In this document: one piece after another, positions 1 to 15,241 of the stretch
Layout: every line of letters starts with the position of its first letter
How positions within the stretch are numbered: the stretch's first letter is position 1
Source of the DNA: Anthostomella pinea
Taxonomy: Eukaryota > Ascomycota > Sordariomycetes > Xylariales > Xylariaceae
Assembly (NCBI GenBank): GCA_963556695.1
Contig: CAUWAG010000003.1
Coordinates: 2,232,001-2,296,000 of the forward strand
Direction: 5' to 3'
Length of the DNA: 64,000 bases
The notes under the pieces: generated by a model
Told to the model about the DNA's origin: nothing
The model's database searches: none
Seen by the model: the letters and a program-made list of their open reading frames with translations, nothing else
Program-made: the position numbers and the translations under genes

Positions 1-3000
1 ATACGCGTAAGTAAGCAAAAAGCTTTTAAATGGCTTTTTTTTTTCAATTTACTAATTTTTAAGTAATTGGTTATTAATAAATATTATTCGATATTTTTAG
101 TTTATAAAATTGGTTCTAAAGTTTTCTTATTCAATAAATATATTATTATTGATTATAACTTTTAAAAAGCCGTAATATTCTTAATAAGTATTTTTAAAAT
201 ATTTAACGCATCTTTTTTTCATTTACCAATTATATAGTTTTGAAATAAGACTTTCATTTAATACACTCGTAATAATCATTACAAACTAATAGCTTCTTTT
301 AAAGCTGTTTCAAAACTAGTAATAACTTAAAAATCACCTTTCGTTTATTTTACTATACAGATTTTTTCGTTTACGTAATTACTCTTTAACCATTTTTATA
401 TAAATCTTACTGTTTTTATTTTAAAAAAAAAACTACCTAATCAATATCGTTATAATGCCTTTTCGTCTTAAGTACGTAGTTAAACACGAGTTTTACATAT
501 TTTAAACTAATACTATTTAAAGCGGTTTTTTATTTTAACGGCAGTTTTCAGTTCGTAACGCGTTTATTGATTTGAAGTTTTCAATCGAGTTTTATAATAT
601 ATAATCGTTTATCTTTTTTAAAGTTTTAACATTCTTTATATAAAGCTTGTAATATTTAAAAGCTTTATTTTAGAACATATTAAGTCTTTGGATTTAAACA
701 GGTTTCTTAATATTTCTTTATCTTTTAATTAAATTAATTACAGAACTGTTTCAAGTAAGTCCTTTTAAACTAGTTTAAATAAAAATTACTTTTTTTTTAA
801 TAACTATCAGTTTTATTTTACATGTTCTTTGTTATTTAAACCTCATAATATGTCTTCTTTTTGCCTTAAAAAGCGGTTAGCCGGCTTTTTAACCGCTTTA
901 TATAAAACTTTAAACCTAGGTTAAAACGACTTATTTTAGTTATTTTATAAACTTAATTAATCAATAGTCGTTTTGTAGTGACAAAAATACGTTTAGTCTT
1001 TAGAGTTTAAAAATATGATAAACATTTTACTAACGTTTTATAATTTAATATTCTATATTGATAAATAAGTTATTACCGTAAACATTGCGTTATTATAGAT
1101 TTTTCAGTTCTTATATATATAAGTGTTTTTCTAAAATAATATATTAGTAGATATGAAAGTTCCCTATCACAATTTTAAGATAAATATTATAGATTATATA
1201 TGTATAAAGTAATTCACCTTTTTAACGGTATCTTCATTTAAATCTTATTATATTAATATAAGTTCACTTAAACAGTCATTTTAAGCGATTATAAAGTATT
1301 GATTTTTATTTACGCTTTATTTCCGCTCTACTTCCGGGTTATTTAAAAATTTACGATATTAAGTAATCTTCTCATCATTATATAGTTTTGATACAATCCC
1401 GATCAAAATTAGTAAATCTTTTAAAACTTTAAATATTTCTAAACATTTTAAAAACTTCTGACTTTTTACTTACATATATTTATTGTAGACTTATTAATAT
1501 AAACGTGAAGTATATACTTATTAATATTAAAAGTAAGTTTTTTCATTTTTCAATGCATCAAGGTTTACTTAACATTTTTAATGTAACTTCATTTCAAATA
1601 TAGAAATTACATGAAAACTTTATTTATATACGCCGAATATAATATCTTTAAATGTTTTTATAACGCTTTATTTTTATAACGTTGAAAACGTTGTGAAAGC
1701 GCCTAGTAAGCCGAAGAAATTATGAGCTATTTAAAGATTTTTAAACCTCGTTTTGAACAATATTTTTTGTTTATTTCTCTCTGTTATTTAACTCGGATTA
1801 GAAATGACTTCAACGTTTAACTTTATAAAATACTTTATAGTTATAAGCATTTGACGCATTCTACAAATTATTAATAATAAATACCTATTTTATTTATTAA
1901 CCGCACTTGATTTTTAAAACATATAGTATAAACGTAACTTTCTTTTTAATTTTATAATCAATTTTATTAATAACTTCATTATAAAACCACTTCCGTTGAT
2001 ATATTTATAATTAATATCTTTATTACTATCTTCTTTAACACTAATAGTGACTTGATTAATCTCTCATATAGTAATTTATATAATATGAATGTATCATGGC
2101 TTTCTTTATCCTTACGTAATGAAATTCCCTAATCAATGCTCTGCTTAAGAAAAGCAACGTTCCAGCTTTTTTCTTTTAAATTAAGTCGTTAAACTTTTAA
2201 AATTCGCTTAGAAATTATTCAGTAACATTTGTTTTTTTGTTTAATATCAAGGCTCATTAATATAACAATGAATATTGTTATTGATTTGTTTTAAATACTT
2301 CAAACCCCTTTAACTTATTCAATATAGCTTTAAATGCTACTACGCTGATAGAGCGCGCTTTACGAACATTTTAAATCCTCGTCTTTCCTAGTTTTAAATT
2401 CTTTTCGTATACCTTAATCTTACTAACGATGCTTGTCTGTAATATATACCTGTAAATAATAAATAGAACTCGACTTTCTTTTAATTAATATCTTTTAAAA
2501 ATTAAAAATTAATATAAATTCTACATGATACAAATATATATTCGCATTGTAAAGTGATTTATATAGATATCTAGATAAACTATATTTATAATTAATGCCC
2601 ACTTTATATTTACCTGTATCTTTTTCTCACTTTGTATAACTTCTTTCTTTTAACTTATATACATTATAAATTGAAACGCTTAACAGTTATTTAGTTAATA
2701 AAAGCATAATATATATATTCTATATTAGTGAGTATGTTATTAAAATATTAAAAAAAATAAAATTTTTGAGATACGTACTAGTTATTATGTCGTTTTTAGA
2801 AACTAGTTGCTTTTAACAATGACTTTATTTAAAAGCTAGTCTTTTTATAAATCTTTATTAAATTTAATAATATTAAACTTCGTTTAAGCCGTAAATTACA
2901 CCTTCATAAAAGGGGTTTTCCTTATAAAAGGTATTTTAATAAGCTTTAAGTCGCACTTGTATTATATATGGCCATTTTTACTATAAGAAGTATTATCTAT

Positions 3001-5353
3001 TTTTTTAAACTTTACCTACTTTTGACAATACTAATCTTATATGCTCATAAGTACCGTTTTTATTTATAATATTAAATCCGGTTATAAGTATAATACCACT
3101 TATTTATATTTATGAAGCTAGATCACAGCCGTTTTCACTAATACTTAAATAATAACTCTAAAATGTTTTGCAAGCTTTATCTAGGTTGTCTTTTCTTGTT
3201 TGAACTTTTTAATAAAAAAGATCTTATATTTATTCTATTGAGTTTTTATGCCGCTTATAAATGTTATATGTTATCTTTTATGACTATTATTAAATTATTT
3301 TTCAAAAGTTTAAACTTTATAGGTTGTTCAAAGCTACATACTTTTTAACGTTTTTATCAAATAATTTAAGCTATTCCAACTGGTTTTTAACCGAATTACC
3401 GATATAAACGTTATCATTACGTTAACATTTTATCGTTTTGTACTTATAACCTGGTTTTCGAATAGTGTTTAAAAGGTTTATACAGTTCCAATAAGTCTAT
3501 GTGAAATTAATAAGATCGATATAATAAATGCTATTAAAATAGTAATAACGAATTTTGAAATTCAATTAAATATCGTAAAGATAGCTAAGTTCTTTTTAAA
3601 TTGACCTTAAATAATATTAACTTTATTGATTTATATATTTATATTAATAAAATATTTATAAATGTTTAACCTTAACTTCATTCAAATCTATTTTAGTTTA
3701 ACAATTATATATCAATTTTTATTCAGAATTATTTTCGTAAGGCTTCATTCTTATTACTTTTTAAATTCATTCTAATATTATTAGATGTTAAATTTTAATA
3801 TTTTCAACTTATCTTATATTAATAATCGCCCTTAATATTCTAATAGTTTTATAATATAGCTTGTATTTGTTATACCAAGTTTTATTTATCGCTCTGATTA
3901 TAAGCCTCATTAAAATAGATATTAACTTATTAAGCTGAAGTATATATAATAACCTATATTTATATTTACGTCTAAAATAAGTTAAAATTAAGTTTATCAT
4001 TTAATTAAAAGTGAGAAAGAGAGAAAAAACCCCATTTCTGAACAGCTCATATATATATCCACCTTCCGATTGGGATTCCGTACATTAATCCTAATCCAAA
4101 TCAGCGCTAGCCGATTTATTTGGTACTTCCGTTAGCCTAATTATACTTTATCATTTCAATGTTTTTTAATAATTTCTTTTCGTATTATGATGATTCTTTT
4201 AGATAAATGTACTTCATAGCTTGTTCAACCTTTAAAAGGTTTTTAAAATTAAACTTAGATTCTATATAGTAGACATAATCATTCAAATTATATGTTTTTA
4301 AAGTTTTATAATTTATTTCTATCAATAATGAAGCTTATACGTTAAATTACATTATATTTATGTATAAAGTATTTCTTATTGCTTAAAATATAAAAGCTTT
4401 TATTATTATATATATACTATGACTTTGAAGTTATATATATTCAAATAATCATGTTTAAATATTTTATGCTATCATCAATTTATTAAAAAAAAAAAAAAAA
4501 AAAAAAAAAGGTATACGAAATACAAAAGGTCGCTTTATTTTAAAAAAGAAAGTTTATTAAAGAGAAAGGGCTATATAGCTTTAATTTGTTTTTTATCTAT
4601 TTAAACTAAAATGTATTTTAATTAAATATTTACATTACTTTAAAGGACCTTGATAAGGTTTATAAAAAGGTTAATTACTTGGTTAGTTAGTTCTTAAAGC
4701 TTACTTATTTACTAGTTATATTAATGACAGCGTTATTTATTAGCTTGAAAATACAAGTTTTTAATTCGAGAGTAAAAAGCTTTTTGATAACTTTTCAAAC
4801 CTTTTCATCGAAATTTATAATATTTACACAAAGAAATGAAACATTGATTTATACCCGAAAAGATACGAAATAGCGAATTATAAAGAAAAATTCGTTATTT
4901 TTAGAATTAATATAAGTAAAAGTATGATTAAACGTAAAACCGATGATACTTAAATTTTTGACGTTAAAGACGTGTGTATTTATTTGTTAATATCGTACGT
5001 ATAATTTATATTAACTTTTCTAAGATATTAACTTTTCAAAGGTATGACCTTTATAACCTTGTATTATAGTATAATATGTGTATAAATATTATAAGCCGTT
5101 TCGTAAAAAAATCGTTTCTTTTTAAATAACTTTTTACTTACGTAACCGTTATTATTTTAAGGATTGCTAGTGAGCATTATGTAAATATAGCTGGTATTTT
5201 CACTTTTTATAGTCCTATATACCGTATAACGGCACCGGCTGATAATTATTAAGACGTTTCTTATTTAATTCACTATTTTCTTAATAAGTCTTACTATTTA
5301 CATTAGAATCAAAAAAACTGTTTAAATAATATATATTATAACAGTTAGATCTA
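1..5353. other. AT-rich gene-free tract
   Basis: The stretch is dominated by A and T, with abundant TpA steps and stop codons in all frames. The only ORFs are about 60 codons long and low in complexity. This matches old repeats heavily altered by RIP, in which CpA becomes TpA. A slightly less AT-rich patch lies at about 4020-4135. I recognise no gene, RNA or element termini. Confidence 0.8.
4485..4509 (+). repeat. Poly-A run
   Basis: An uninterrupted run of about 25 A lies in AT-rich sequence. It could be a retroposon tail or simple slippage. No recognisable retroposon body lies directly upstream. Confidence 0.8.
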
Positions 5354-5544
5354 TGTGATTCCACATTCAAACCATCCATACCGAACCCACATGTAAGATT
5401 AGATAAGAGATTAGATACCGGATTGTGAGGTCACTTAGCAAGACCTGCGAGTCCAACTAGACCTTCCAATCCAACCATCAGCAACATCATGACCTTGACC
5501 CAATACTCGAGTATTATGAATGATCGTTCAAGCCTGTTCTAACA
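5354..5544. repeat. Possible solo LTR island
   Basis: A GC-moderate island of about 190 bp sits inside the AT-rich desert. It is bounded by TGTGATTCC on the left and CTAACA on the right, a TG...CA arrangement like the other solo LTRs in this window. The flanking 5 bp (atcta and gtaac) do not match, so no target-site duplication supports it. The boundaries are tentative. Confidence 0.35.
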
Positions 5545-8479
<2,935 letters not shown>

Positions 8480-8543
8480 GACCAACGAGAAGCAAGACCA
8501 ACGAGAAGCAAGACCAACGAGAAGCAAGACCAACGAGAAGGAA
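8480..8543 (+). repeat. 16-bp minisatellite, 4 copies
   Basis: Four tandem copies of gaccaacgagaagcaa run at 8480-8495, 8496-8511, 8512-8527 and 8528-8543. They lie about 60 bp beyond the stop codon of the O-methyltransferase, so they probably fall in its 3' untranslated or terminator region. Confidence 0.95.
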
Positions 8544-8601
8544 GACATCTAGCCCGAGCGAATGAGACAACTCTATCTGGTTGATGCGAGAGCGAGAGAT
8601 C

Positions 8602-10078
8602 TCAGTTGTCCAGCACAGCTTCAATCAAACCTTCGGTCTCGGCACCGACAGACCAAAACTTGACGACCTTGAATCCAGCAGCGTCCAAAAGCGCAGTGAA
8701 CTGAGCCTCAGTTCGCTCCATGCCGTTCAAAAGAGCTGTCGTATTGTCAGTGCCGAGGTCAGAAGCTGAAAAGCGAGGTTAGCAAGAGAAGAAAGGACTC
8801 ACCCATCATGTTGATGTCCAGAAGCGCAGGGTAAAGAGGCGTGTTGGAGCTAGGAAGCACGAACTCCGACATGAGGAGCTTCGAGTAACCAGGCGTCATT
8901 GCCGCCGCCGTGTTCTTGAGGATGGCAATGCAGTCATTGTCCGGCCAGTCATGGAAGATGGAGCGGAAGTAGTAGCAGCGAGCACCTGTTGCGCGATCAG
9001 ATAAAGTTCTCAATGAGAGGGTGAGGATGAGGGGTCCAGGCCACTTACCCTTGATAGGCTGCTCCGTGAAGAAGTCATACTTCTGTCGCTCGACCTTGGG
9101 CGTGAGATCCTGAATGCTGTCAATCACAGGGGGTGTGTCCTGCACGATGAGCCGGCCCGGTGCATCGGGAAAGCGATTGTGGAACTCAGCGACATCATGA
9201 CCTTCGCCGCCGGCGATGTCAATGAGCAGCGTGGCATTGGGGTCGTTCTTGGCGCCCTTGAGCAGGATGTCGTGGACATCAAAGAAGTCGAACCACTGTT
9301 TGCGATCGGCGCGCTGTCCGGTCATGAAGGCGTTGAAGTTACCCATCATGGACGGGTCACTGATGAGCCATGGAAACATGTTGTTGTCTGTATGGTGGGC
9401 ATCCTGGAATGGACCTGGGGCTCCAGCAACATGCTTGTAGTCTGTCTTCTCAAGATAGAAGGGCAGATTCGCGAGCGATCGCGCCGCAGCAGAGAACCTT
9501 GATATCGTCAGTGCAAGCTAAGTAAACAATCATACGGAAGAAAAGTCGCATACATGAATTGGTATCCGCCGAGCAGAGCGCGATCAACCAAGACCTTAGT
9601 GATCGGTGTAGGAGCATACACCTCCTGGCTTGTCTCCTTCACCACGCCCAAAGCGGCGAGGGGGCGTAAGAGCCGCACTTGAGAATGTTAGCTAGAGGTC
9701 GTTCAGATGAGAGGTCACTTGCTCGTACCAATCAGCAGCCTGTCGGCGCCTGAGACCGAGGCAAGGTGGTCAGCCGTGACCGATGGTTCCGCCTTAGCGA
9801 TCTCCTGGATGACTCCAGCCTTGATGAGAGTCATCAGAGCGGCGGGCGCATGGGGCTAGTGATCAAGTTAGAGTCGATTCAAGTAGGCAAGATACTGTCG
9901 GAGCCTGATCACATACCGACATTATCATCTTCCAAACGGTATCCAAGGGAGTTTCGAGCATCGCTGTCGCCTGCATGGCAGTGCTCAGAAGTTGCTTGCG
10001 AGAGGCGTCATCTTGACTGGTCAAGACGGTCTCAGCGGCCGAGATGAAGTCGGCGGAGGCCTTTGTAGCGTTTGCCAT
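8602..10078 (-). CDS. SAM-dependent O-methyltransferase (class II, six exons)
   Basis: This enzyme probably transfers a methyl group from SAM to a hydroxyl of a secondary metabolite. Splicing by GT-AG signals gives exons 10078-9917, 9855-9729, 9677-9554, 9497-9049, 8985-8803 and 8765-8602, which sum to 1209 nt (402 residues plus TGA), the usual length for fungal O-methyltransferases. The N-terminal half has the winged-helix dimerisation segment. The SAM-binding motif reads LLIDIAGGEGHD, and the catalytic-His motif reads IFHDWPDNDC. The C-terminus has a typical RTEAQFTALLDAAGF segment. Start MANATKAS is the first ATG in frame. The last intron (8766-8802) is only 37 nt but has a gctaac branch-like site and cag acceptor. 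All junctions keep frame, so the gene appears intact, unlike its neighbours. The substrate is not deducible. Confidence 0.9.
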
Positions 10079-10881
10079 GATAAACTATGAGGTTTCTAGG
10101 ATTTTGGGCTTGGATGATTTGGTGAATGGCGGGATAGAGAAGACTGCCAGGTAAGCAACTCACACAAAAGAGCGGCGGCGCGAGGGGAAGCCCGTATATT
10201 TCATGAGCTTGAGAGGACGTCATGGCTCAGGGGATGGAGCGACTGCGCACTTGACTTGATGTCGACCGCATGGTGAAGGCAAACGACCGCTCTCCCCCAT
10301 GCATTGGACGCACGGTCAAAGCTGGCAGCCTGACTATGATGTTTCCTCCTTTATGCGGCCGTCCGGTCACTGAGAGGGGCACATCGCAGACATCACAAAC
10401 GACAAATGACCGGTTCAGCCCACTGACAAGCGTGTGTGATCATTGATGAGACTCACGCAGCAAGGCCCTAAAAATAACAGATGACTTATCAATCAAGTTG
10501 ATTGGGCAGACAAACAGTGGCCGCTAGAACCTACCTAGGTAGGCATGGCTGAGCTTGTTGGGTAGGTGGTGCAGGAATGAAGGTGGTAATATTGTGTTTC
10601 AGTGCTTTTAGTAATGAGAAGCAATGCAACAACAACCCAACAGTCACTTGACCTATACATGCATGCCCGATGGTTCCGGGCCGCAGCCTGCCTGGGTCCC
10701 GGGCCGTAGCCTGCCTCTACACAGTCCTTCCAACCAAGTCTGCCAAATAAAAAGCAATCTGCAGGCATGTACGTCCTTCCGTGCAACCTTGTTCCCCGCC
10801 ACTGCGATATGAGCAAGGCGGGTTGCGCAAGGACGTCGTAGTCGACCAGGGGGAGGAAAAATCCACCAGGGTTAGGGATGT
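10079..10881. other. Upstream region of the O-methyltransferase
   Basis: The sequence is GC-balanced with no convincing gene. The first few hundred bases should hold the O-methyltransferase promoter. ORFs at about 10535-11135 run through into the solo LTR and look spurious. A 16-bp word, atccaccagggttagg, occurs at 10861-10876 and again at 11236-11251 on the other side of the LTR. Confidence 0.5.
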
Positions 10882-11215
10882 TGTTGAATGGGAGCCGGAA
10901 ATAGACACCGAAAGATCTCCAGTGGGGCAGAGACGCACAGGGTGTCAGATTTGAGCCAATCGTGAGGTTGAAGTGTGTCTGCGTATTCTGTCTCTCTAGA
11001 GTGTCCTCGTGCGACCGTGGCAGTTTTGTGCCAGAGGGGGCTGGATCGGGACGGAACAACTAGGTTCCGGTGTCTACCTATCAAGGTGCCCTCTGGGCTC
11101 ACCTTTAATCCAACACAGGGCATCTGACCCACCAAGAAGACAGATGATCAATCTCTGTACTCTGAATAAAAACCTACACAATCAATAGAATCAATCAGCA
11201 TCCGTGTATTCAACA
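10882..11215 (-). mobile_element. Solo LTR, family D (334 bp)
   Basis: On the minus strand the element begins TGTTGAATACACGG and ends CCCATTCAACA. It is flanked by identical 5 bp GATGT (10877-10881 and 11216-11220), the hallmark of LTR-retroelement insertion. A shorter copy with the same ends lies at 57014-57162, and an internal fragment lies at 26201-26371. No internal coding region is present, so it is a solo LTR left by LTR-LTR recombination. Confidence 0.9.
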
Positions 11216-11274
11216 GATGTTCGTACACGCCGGGCATCCACCAGGGTTAGGATTTTTTCTACCCGTGATAGATT

Positions 11275-11315
11275 TTAACGTACGCTTAACGTACGCTTAA
11301 CGTACGATTAACGTA
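11275..11315 (+). repeat. 11-bp tandem repeat
   Basis: Three copies of ttaacgtacgc (the third ends in a) plus a partial fourth run at 11275-11315. They lie at the step from GC-balanced to AT-rich DNA beside the solo LTR. No function is apparent. Confidence 0.9.
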
Positions 11316-11438
11316 AAAAACAAATTTGAATTTGATTTTAAATTAAAAGATTCAAATAATATATATGAAAATAATACGAAAATATACCTAGTAAATAAAA
11401 GTAATATATAACGTTATATAATTATACATAATTAAAGT

Positions 11439-11617
11439 TATGAGATTCTAGAAGGGTTATAAGCCTTGGTTGTGTGAGCGGCCGCTGCAAATGTTGTTGT
11501 CATTCTCAAGTATGCTCGGCAGGGCTAATCTACAGTTAAATACTATACTGCACCATGTCAGGGTAGATCCACTGTTCCCTTGACAGCCCCCTAGTGGGTA
11601 CTGCACCTAAGGGCACC
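11439..11617 (-). repeat. 3' LTR of copia B
   Basis: About 180 bp, starting tatgagattctag on the plus strand, matches the inverted copy at 23012-23192, including the segments around ctagtgggtactgcacc and gacaacaac. The inner boundary of the LTR is not certain: it may extend to about 11640, where a TGTCAGATGTTGG start is visible on the minus strand. Confidence 0.75.
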
Positions 11618-11769
11618 ATATCTGAGATCCAACATCTGACACGCCCTCTTGCCCGAAAGGTTCAACTGCACTCTGAAATCAGCAAAATCACGGTCTATCT
11701 ATCTATCTGGGATCACAGCAGGCGTGCTATAGCACTCCAAGCCAACAATCTGGTGATCCATCTGTCTAT

Positions 11770-14700
11770 CTACTCGAAGTCCTCCAGGCCTAATAGCCGT
11801 ACAAACTCCTTGTGGTTTGCCCCTGAGAGTGTCTTGGTAAATCCATCAGCTGGATTTTCCTCGCTCTTGATGTACTGGGCCTTGATATGGCCAGCATCAG
11901 CTTCCTGGCGAGCGTAATGGTATGCGATACGGATGTGGCGCTTCTGCTTTGATATTTACGATTCCTTTATCCATGCGATCGTGCTATTGTTATCTTCTAA
12001 CAAGGTAATTAGCCCTTCTGGCATCAAGTTGAGCTCTGTGAGGGAGCTTTTGATCCATGCCGCATCTCTTGCTGCCTCTGAGAGAGCAATGTATTCAGCT
12101 TCAGAGGTGTTCTTTGCTACCACTGTCTGCAGCCTTAGTTGCCACAGGATAGGAGCGCCGGAGAGGAAGAATACAATGCCTGTAACTGATCTGCCAGTAT
12201 CTGGACAGGTCCCAAAGCTTGAATCCACGGCTCCATAGAGCCCAGGCTTGTTGCAATAGCGATAGGGATGATCCTTTGCCGATTGCCTATATCGTATGGC
12301 TCTCTTCTGGGTCCCGTTTATATATTTGGCAACCCTTTTGAGGCCCTGATGATGGCTAAGAGATGGGTTGCTCATAAATCGTGCCCAGGTGGAAGCCGCA
12401 AAAGCGAGGTCAGGGCGCGCGATACATACTGAAAAGATGAACTGGCCAATTGCTAAGGTGTAATTATAGATTTCGTTTGCAGAGGCCTCTCCAGTATGCT
12501 TTGTGGCTTCTTTAGCCGTTGTGGGATCCAAGGGAGAGATCACAGGGTTGGTGTGCTGTACACCCAGCTTCTTTGCAACCTGTGTAACATATTGTTCTTA
12601 ATTAAGCCTCACATCGCCATCATCAGCGTTCCTGACAATCCGAACGCCTAGGAACCAGTCTGCGGCTCCTTCGCCTGTGATCAGCGCGTCCTCCTTGATA
12701 GACTTGGTGAGGTCTCTAAGGCACCAAAGATCAAATCTAAAGAGGAGGAAGTCGTCCACATACAAGGCGATCACCTCGCTTGTAGCACTGTTAAAGTAGA
12801 TCGCGTCATCCGATACGAGAGGCTCAAATCCGCGCTTGCTAAGCAGTTTGCGTACCTTTTTCTGCCACATTGCGCCTGACTGTTTAAGGCTATACAGTGA
12901 TCTCAACAGCTCAATGATCTTTTCAGGAGCATAGCAATACAGCCTGGCCTGATCGGGATGGGCCTAGAAATACTCATACAGCATAGGGAATTGCTTCATA
13001 AAGATATGTTCCTGAAGTTCACCGTTCAGGTATGCAGCAATGAAGTCAATCTGGATGATATACCATCTTAGTAAAGCGGCGAGCGCCATCAGTATCCTTC
13101 ATAATGCTGAATGCGCTGTAGAAGCCGCGGTTTCATTGTAGTCAATGCCCTTACGCTGTGTGAATCCCCTGGCACAGATTCTGCCCTTGAACTTGTCAAG
13201 TTCGCCAGTAGATAGGAACTTCTTCTTCAGTACCCATTTTGCATCAATCAGATGGTCTGTGATAGCCTCGCTGGTGCTCTTGAAGCCAAAAGTGCCGCGC
13301 TCAAAGTTCTCTCTGATTTCCTCAAAGATAGCTGCAATCCACAGCTCCCTTTCTGGTCCATTCATGGCTTTTTTAAAGGTAGGGTTTGTAACTGCTCTGG
13401 CCTCCATCAGCCTGTAACTAGGCGACAGGATCCTTGTATAGTATGTAGCTACGCTGTCATCACCGGGATTGTCCTGATCAGGGTTAAATAGATACTCTCG
13501 CTCGTCTTCAAGGAGCTCATTGACGATCTGAGCGTTTATCTTAGCCATAGTAGCAGCTGTATCATGGAACATAGCCGCCTTAGCGTGCTCTTTTGTGAAG
13601 TGCGCATCGTAATCAAATATTTCAGGATTGAAATAGCCGTCAGAGTCGTTCTGATCAGAGTCAGAAGCAGCTACTGAGCCGCCTTCCTTGCCACTCTTGC
13701 CCTCTTGGATTGAGACCATCTTCATGGCGCTCTTGATCTCATCAGAGTCAGGGAAGTCCACACACATGTGATACATATTGTGGTGCTTCTTCTTTGGGTG
13801 CCTACGCTTGCGCTTCACGGTGCCCTCATCACCTGTAATGTCTTCTTCAATAATATTAAGATCACGGTTCTTAATCCCAATTGCCGGTTTGCCCTTCTTT
13901 CTAAGCCTCAGTCGCTTCTGCACGGCTGTGGGCAGGGACCTGATGATATCACGAGGATCTGGGGGATCGTCGTGTCTGATGTGCTCAAGGAAACGGACGT
14001 GCGGCGTTATCAGATAATGGCCGCCTTCAATCAGCCAGACCTCGTAGTTCTGCGTGCCCTGGTAGTCAAGGAAGATAGTCTTGGCTCCCTTTGCTTCAAG
14101 CTTTTCAGAAGTGATACAAAGGCTCTTATCGATCAGTGCAAAACATCGCGATCCCAGGATCCTAAACTGATCCGCAGAGACTGAATACTTATAAAGGGAG
14201 TCTATCCCGCTTATGTAGTCCTCATACGGAGTGCGATCCTTTAGAGTTGATTGACCTGTTCGATTCAGAATGGTGATCGTAAAGGACGTTGTGCTATCCC
14301 AGAAGCAGCTCGGGATGTTCATCTCAAGGCCAGTTGCGTAAGCCTCTTCTATACAGAACTGGATGCTGCGTTCAAAAACGCCGTTCTGGTACTGGTTATT
14401 TGGTGAGGAGATGATCAGTTGAATCTTATCTTCTTTGAATCGTCCTTCAAGACGTGACATGCCTATTTTGCACCCTCTATCTGTATTGATAATCCTCATG
14501 CGGTGAGCCTGGCCGTCAATAGGTGGCATTGCTATAAGCGCGATATTCATTTTGGTGATGTATTCCTCAAGGTGGTTAGTAACACTGTGCTTTATCGGAT
14601 GGAGTGCGTGCTCGTAATAGCCGCTTTTGTCATCCGTGATGATGTCAAATATCTTATTCCTTTTCATTAAGATTGGTGTACAGGTGCCTGAGTCAATGTG

Positions 14701-14844
14701 ACTGATCTCCCCGACGTACTTAGCACGCTCGCGTGCTTTCTTAGAGATAAACTTCTTGATCTTTGCGCACTCACAGGCAGCGTAAGGGATGTCAATAATG
14801 TCTTCTTGCTTCAGATCGATCCCTGTGATCATCCTGATTGTCAT
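11770..14844 (-). pseudogene. copia B pol: integrase, reverse transcriptase, RNase H
   Basis: Segments 14844-13099, 12906-12598 and 12543-11956, and the tail to the stop at 11770-11772, are all in one frame. They form a single pol ORF broken by nonsense codons, including those at 13099-13101, 12598-12600 and 11956-11958. The order is integrase core (HIDSGTCTPI, DKSGYYEHAL, SSPNNQYQNG), then reverse transcriptase (the start of the WVLKKK block, SLYSLKQSGAMWQKK, the catalytic IALYVDDFLLF), then copia RNase H (YNYTLAIGQF, VDSSFG, SEAEYIALSEAA) and an ENPADGFTKTL tail. The N-terminal gag and protease parts are absent. It is not functional. Confidence 0.9.
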
Positions 14845-15020
14845 CCGCAGCCTTTCAGTACTTTTACGATTATAAGATATTCTTTTAACTTTTCTTATTT
14901 TTTAAGTTTTTTAAACCTTTAAAAGAGATAAGAAGCGTGTTTTTATATAAAACTTAATTTACAGGCCATTTTAATAGTCGTTTATTACTAAACGTAAATT
15001 TAAACTTTTTTTACGTTATG

Positions 15021-15241
15021 TGTGACGTTCTGTATATGTGAATAGGGCATAGAAGCCCTTGTTTACTATGTACGTATAACTATCTCTGGCTGAAGAGGAA
15101 AAAGAAGATCAAGCGGCACAGCGAAATCTGGTGTGCAACTAGATAAGTGTGTCCGCCCCACAATTTAGAGCCCTAGTGGGTCTAGGACAACCAGTCGTCC
15201 AGGAGGTCACGTGATGTTACGTGATCCTAGGACCATCACCA
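15021..15241 (-). repeat. LTR-like fragment related to the gypsy LTR
   Basis: The segment shares, in the same order and orientation, the words cttgtttactatgtacgta, ctctggctgaagagg and ggaccatcac with the LTR at 36677-36956. Ends TGTGACGTTC and CATCACCA are plausible, but no TSD was found. It is probably a diverged solo LTR. Confidence 0.5.

Larger units (their letters stand above)
11439..14870 (-). mobile_element. 5'-truncated Ty1/copia retrotransposon (copia B)
   Basis: The element lies on the minus strand. Its 3' LTR is at the left (from 11439) and the pol remnant extends to about 14844. Gag, protease and the 5' LTR are missing: beyond 14870 the sequence turns AT-rich. A second copy of the LTR lies inverted at 23012-23192. 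This is a decayed, non-autonomous relic. Confidence 0.85.

Noticed and set aside
3163..4000. ORFs of about 60 codons in the AT-rich desert
   Set aside because: Low-complexity Ile/Leu/Lys/Tyr composition is expected by chance in AT-rich DNA; no motifs were seen.
9179..9502. Plus-strand ORF overlapping the O-methyltransferase
   Set aside because: It is antisense to well-conserved O-methyltransferase exons and has no family resemblance.
10535..11135. Minus-strand ORFs of 87-174 residues
   Set aside because: They run through the boundary of a solo LTR with a TSD, so they are chance frames partly inside a repeat.
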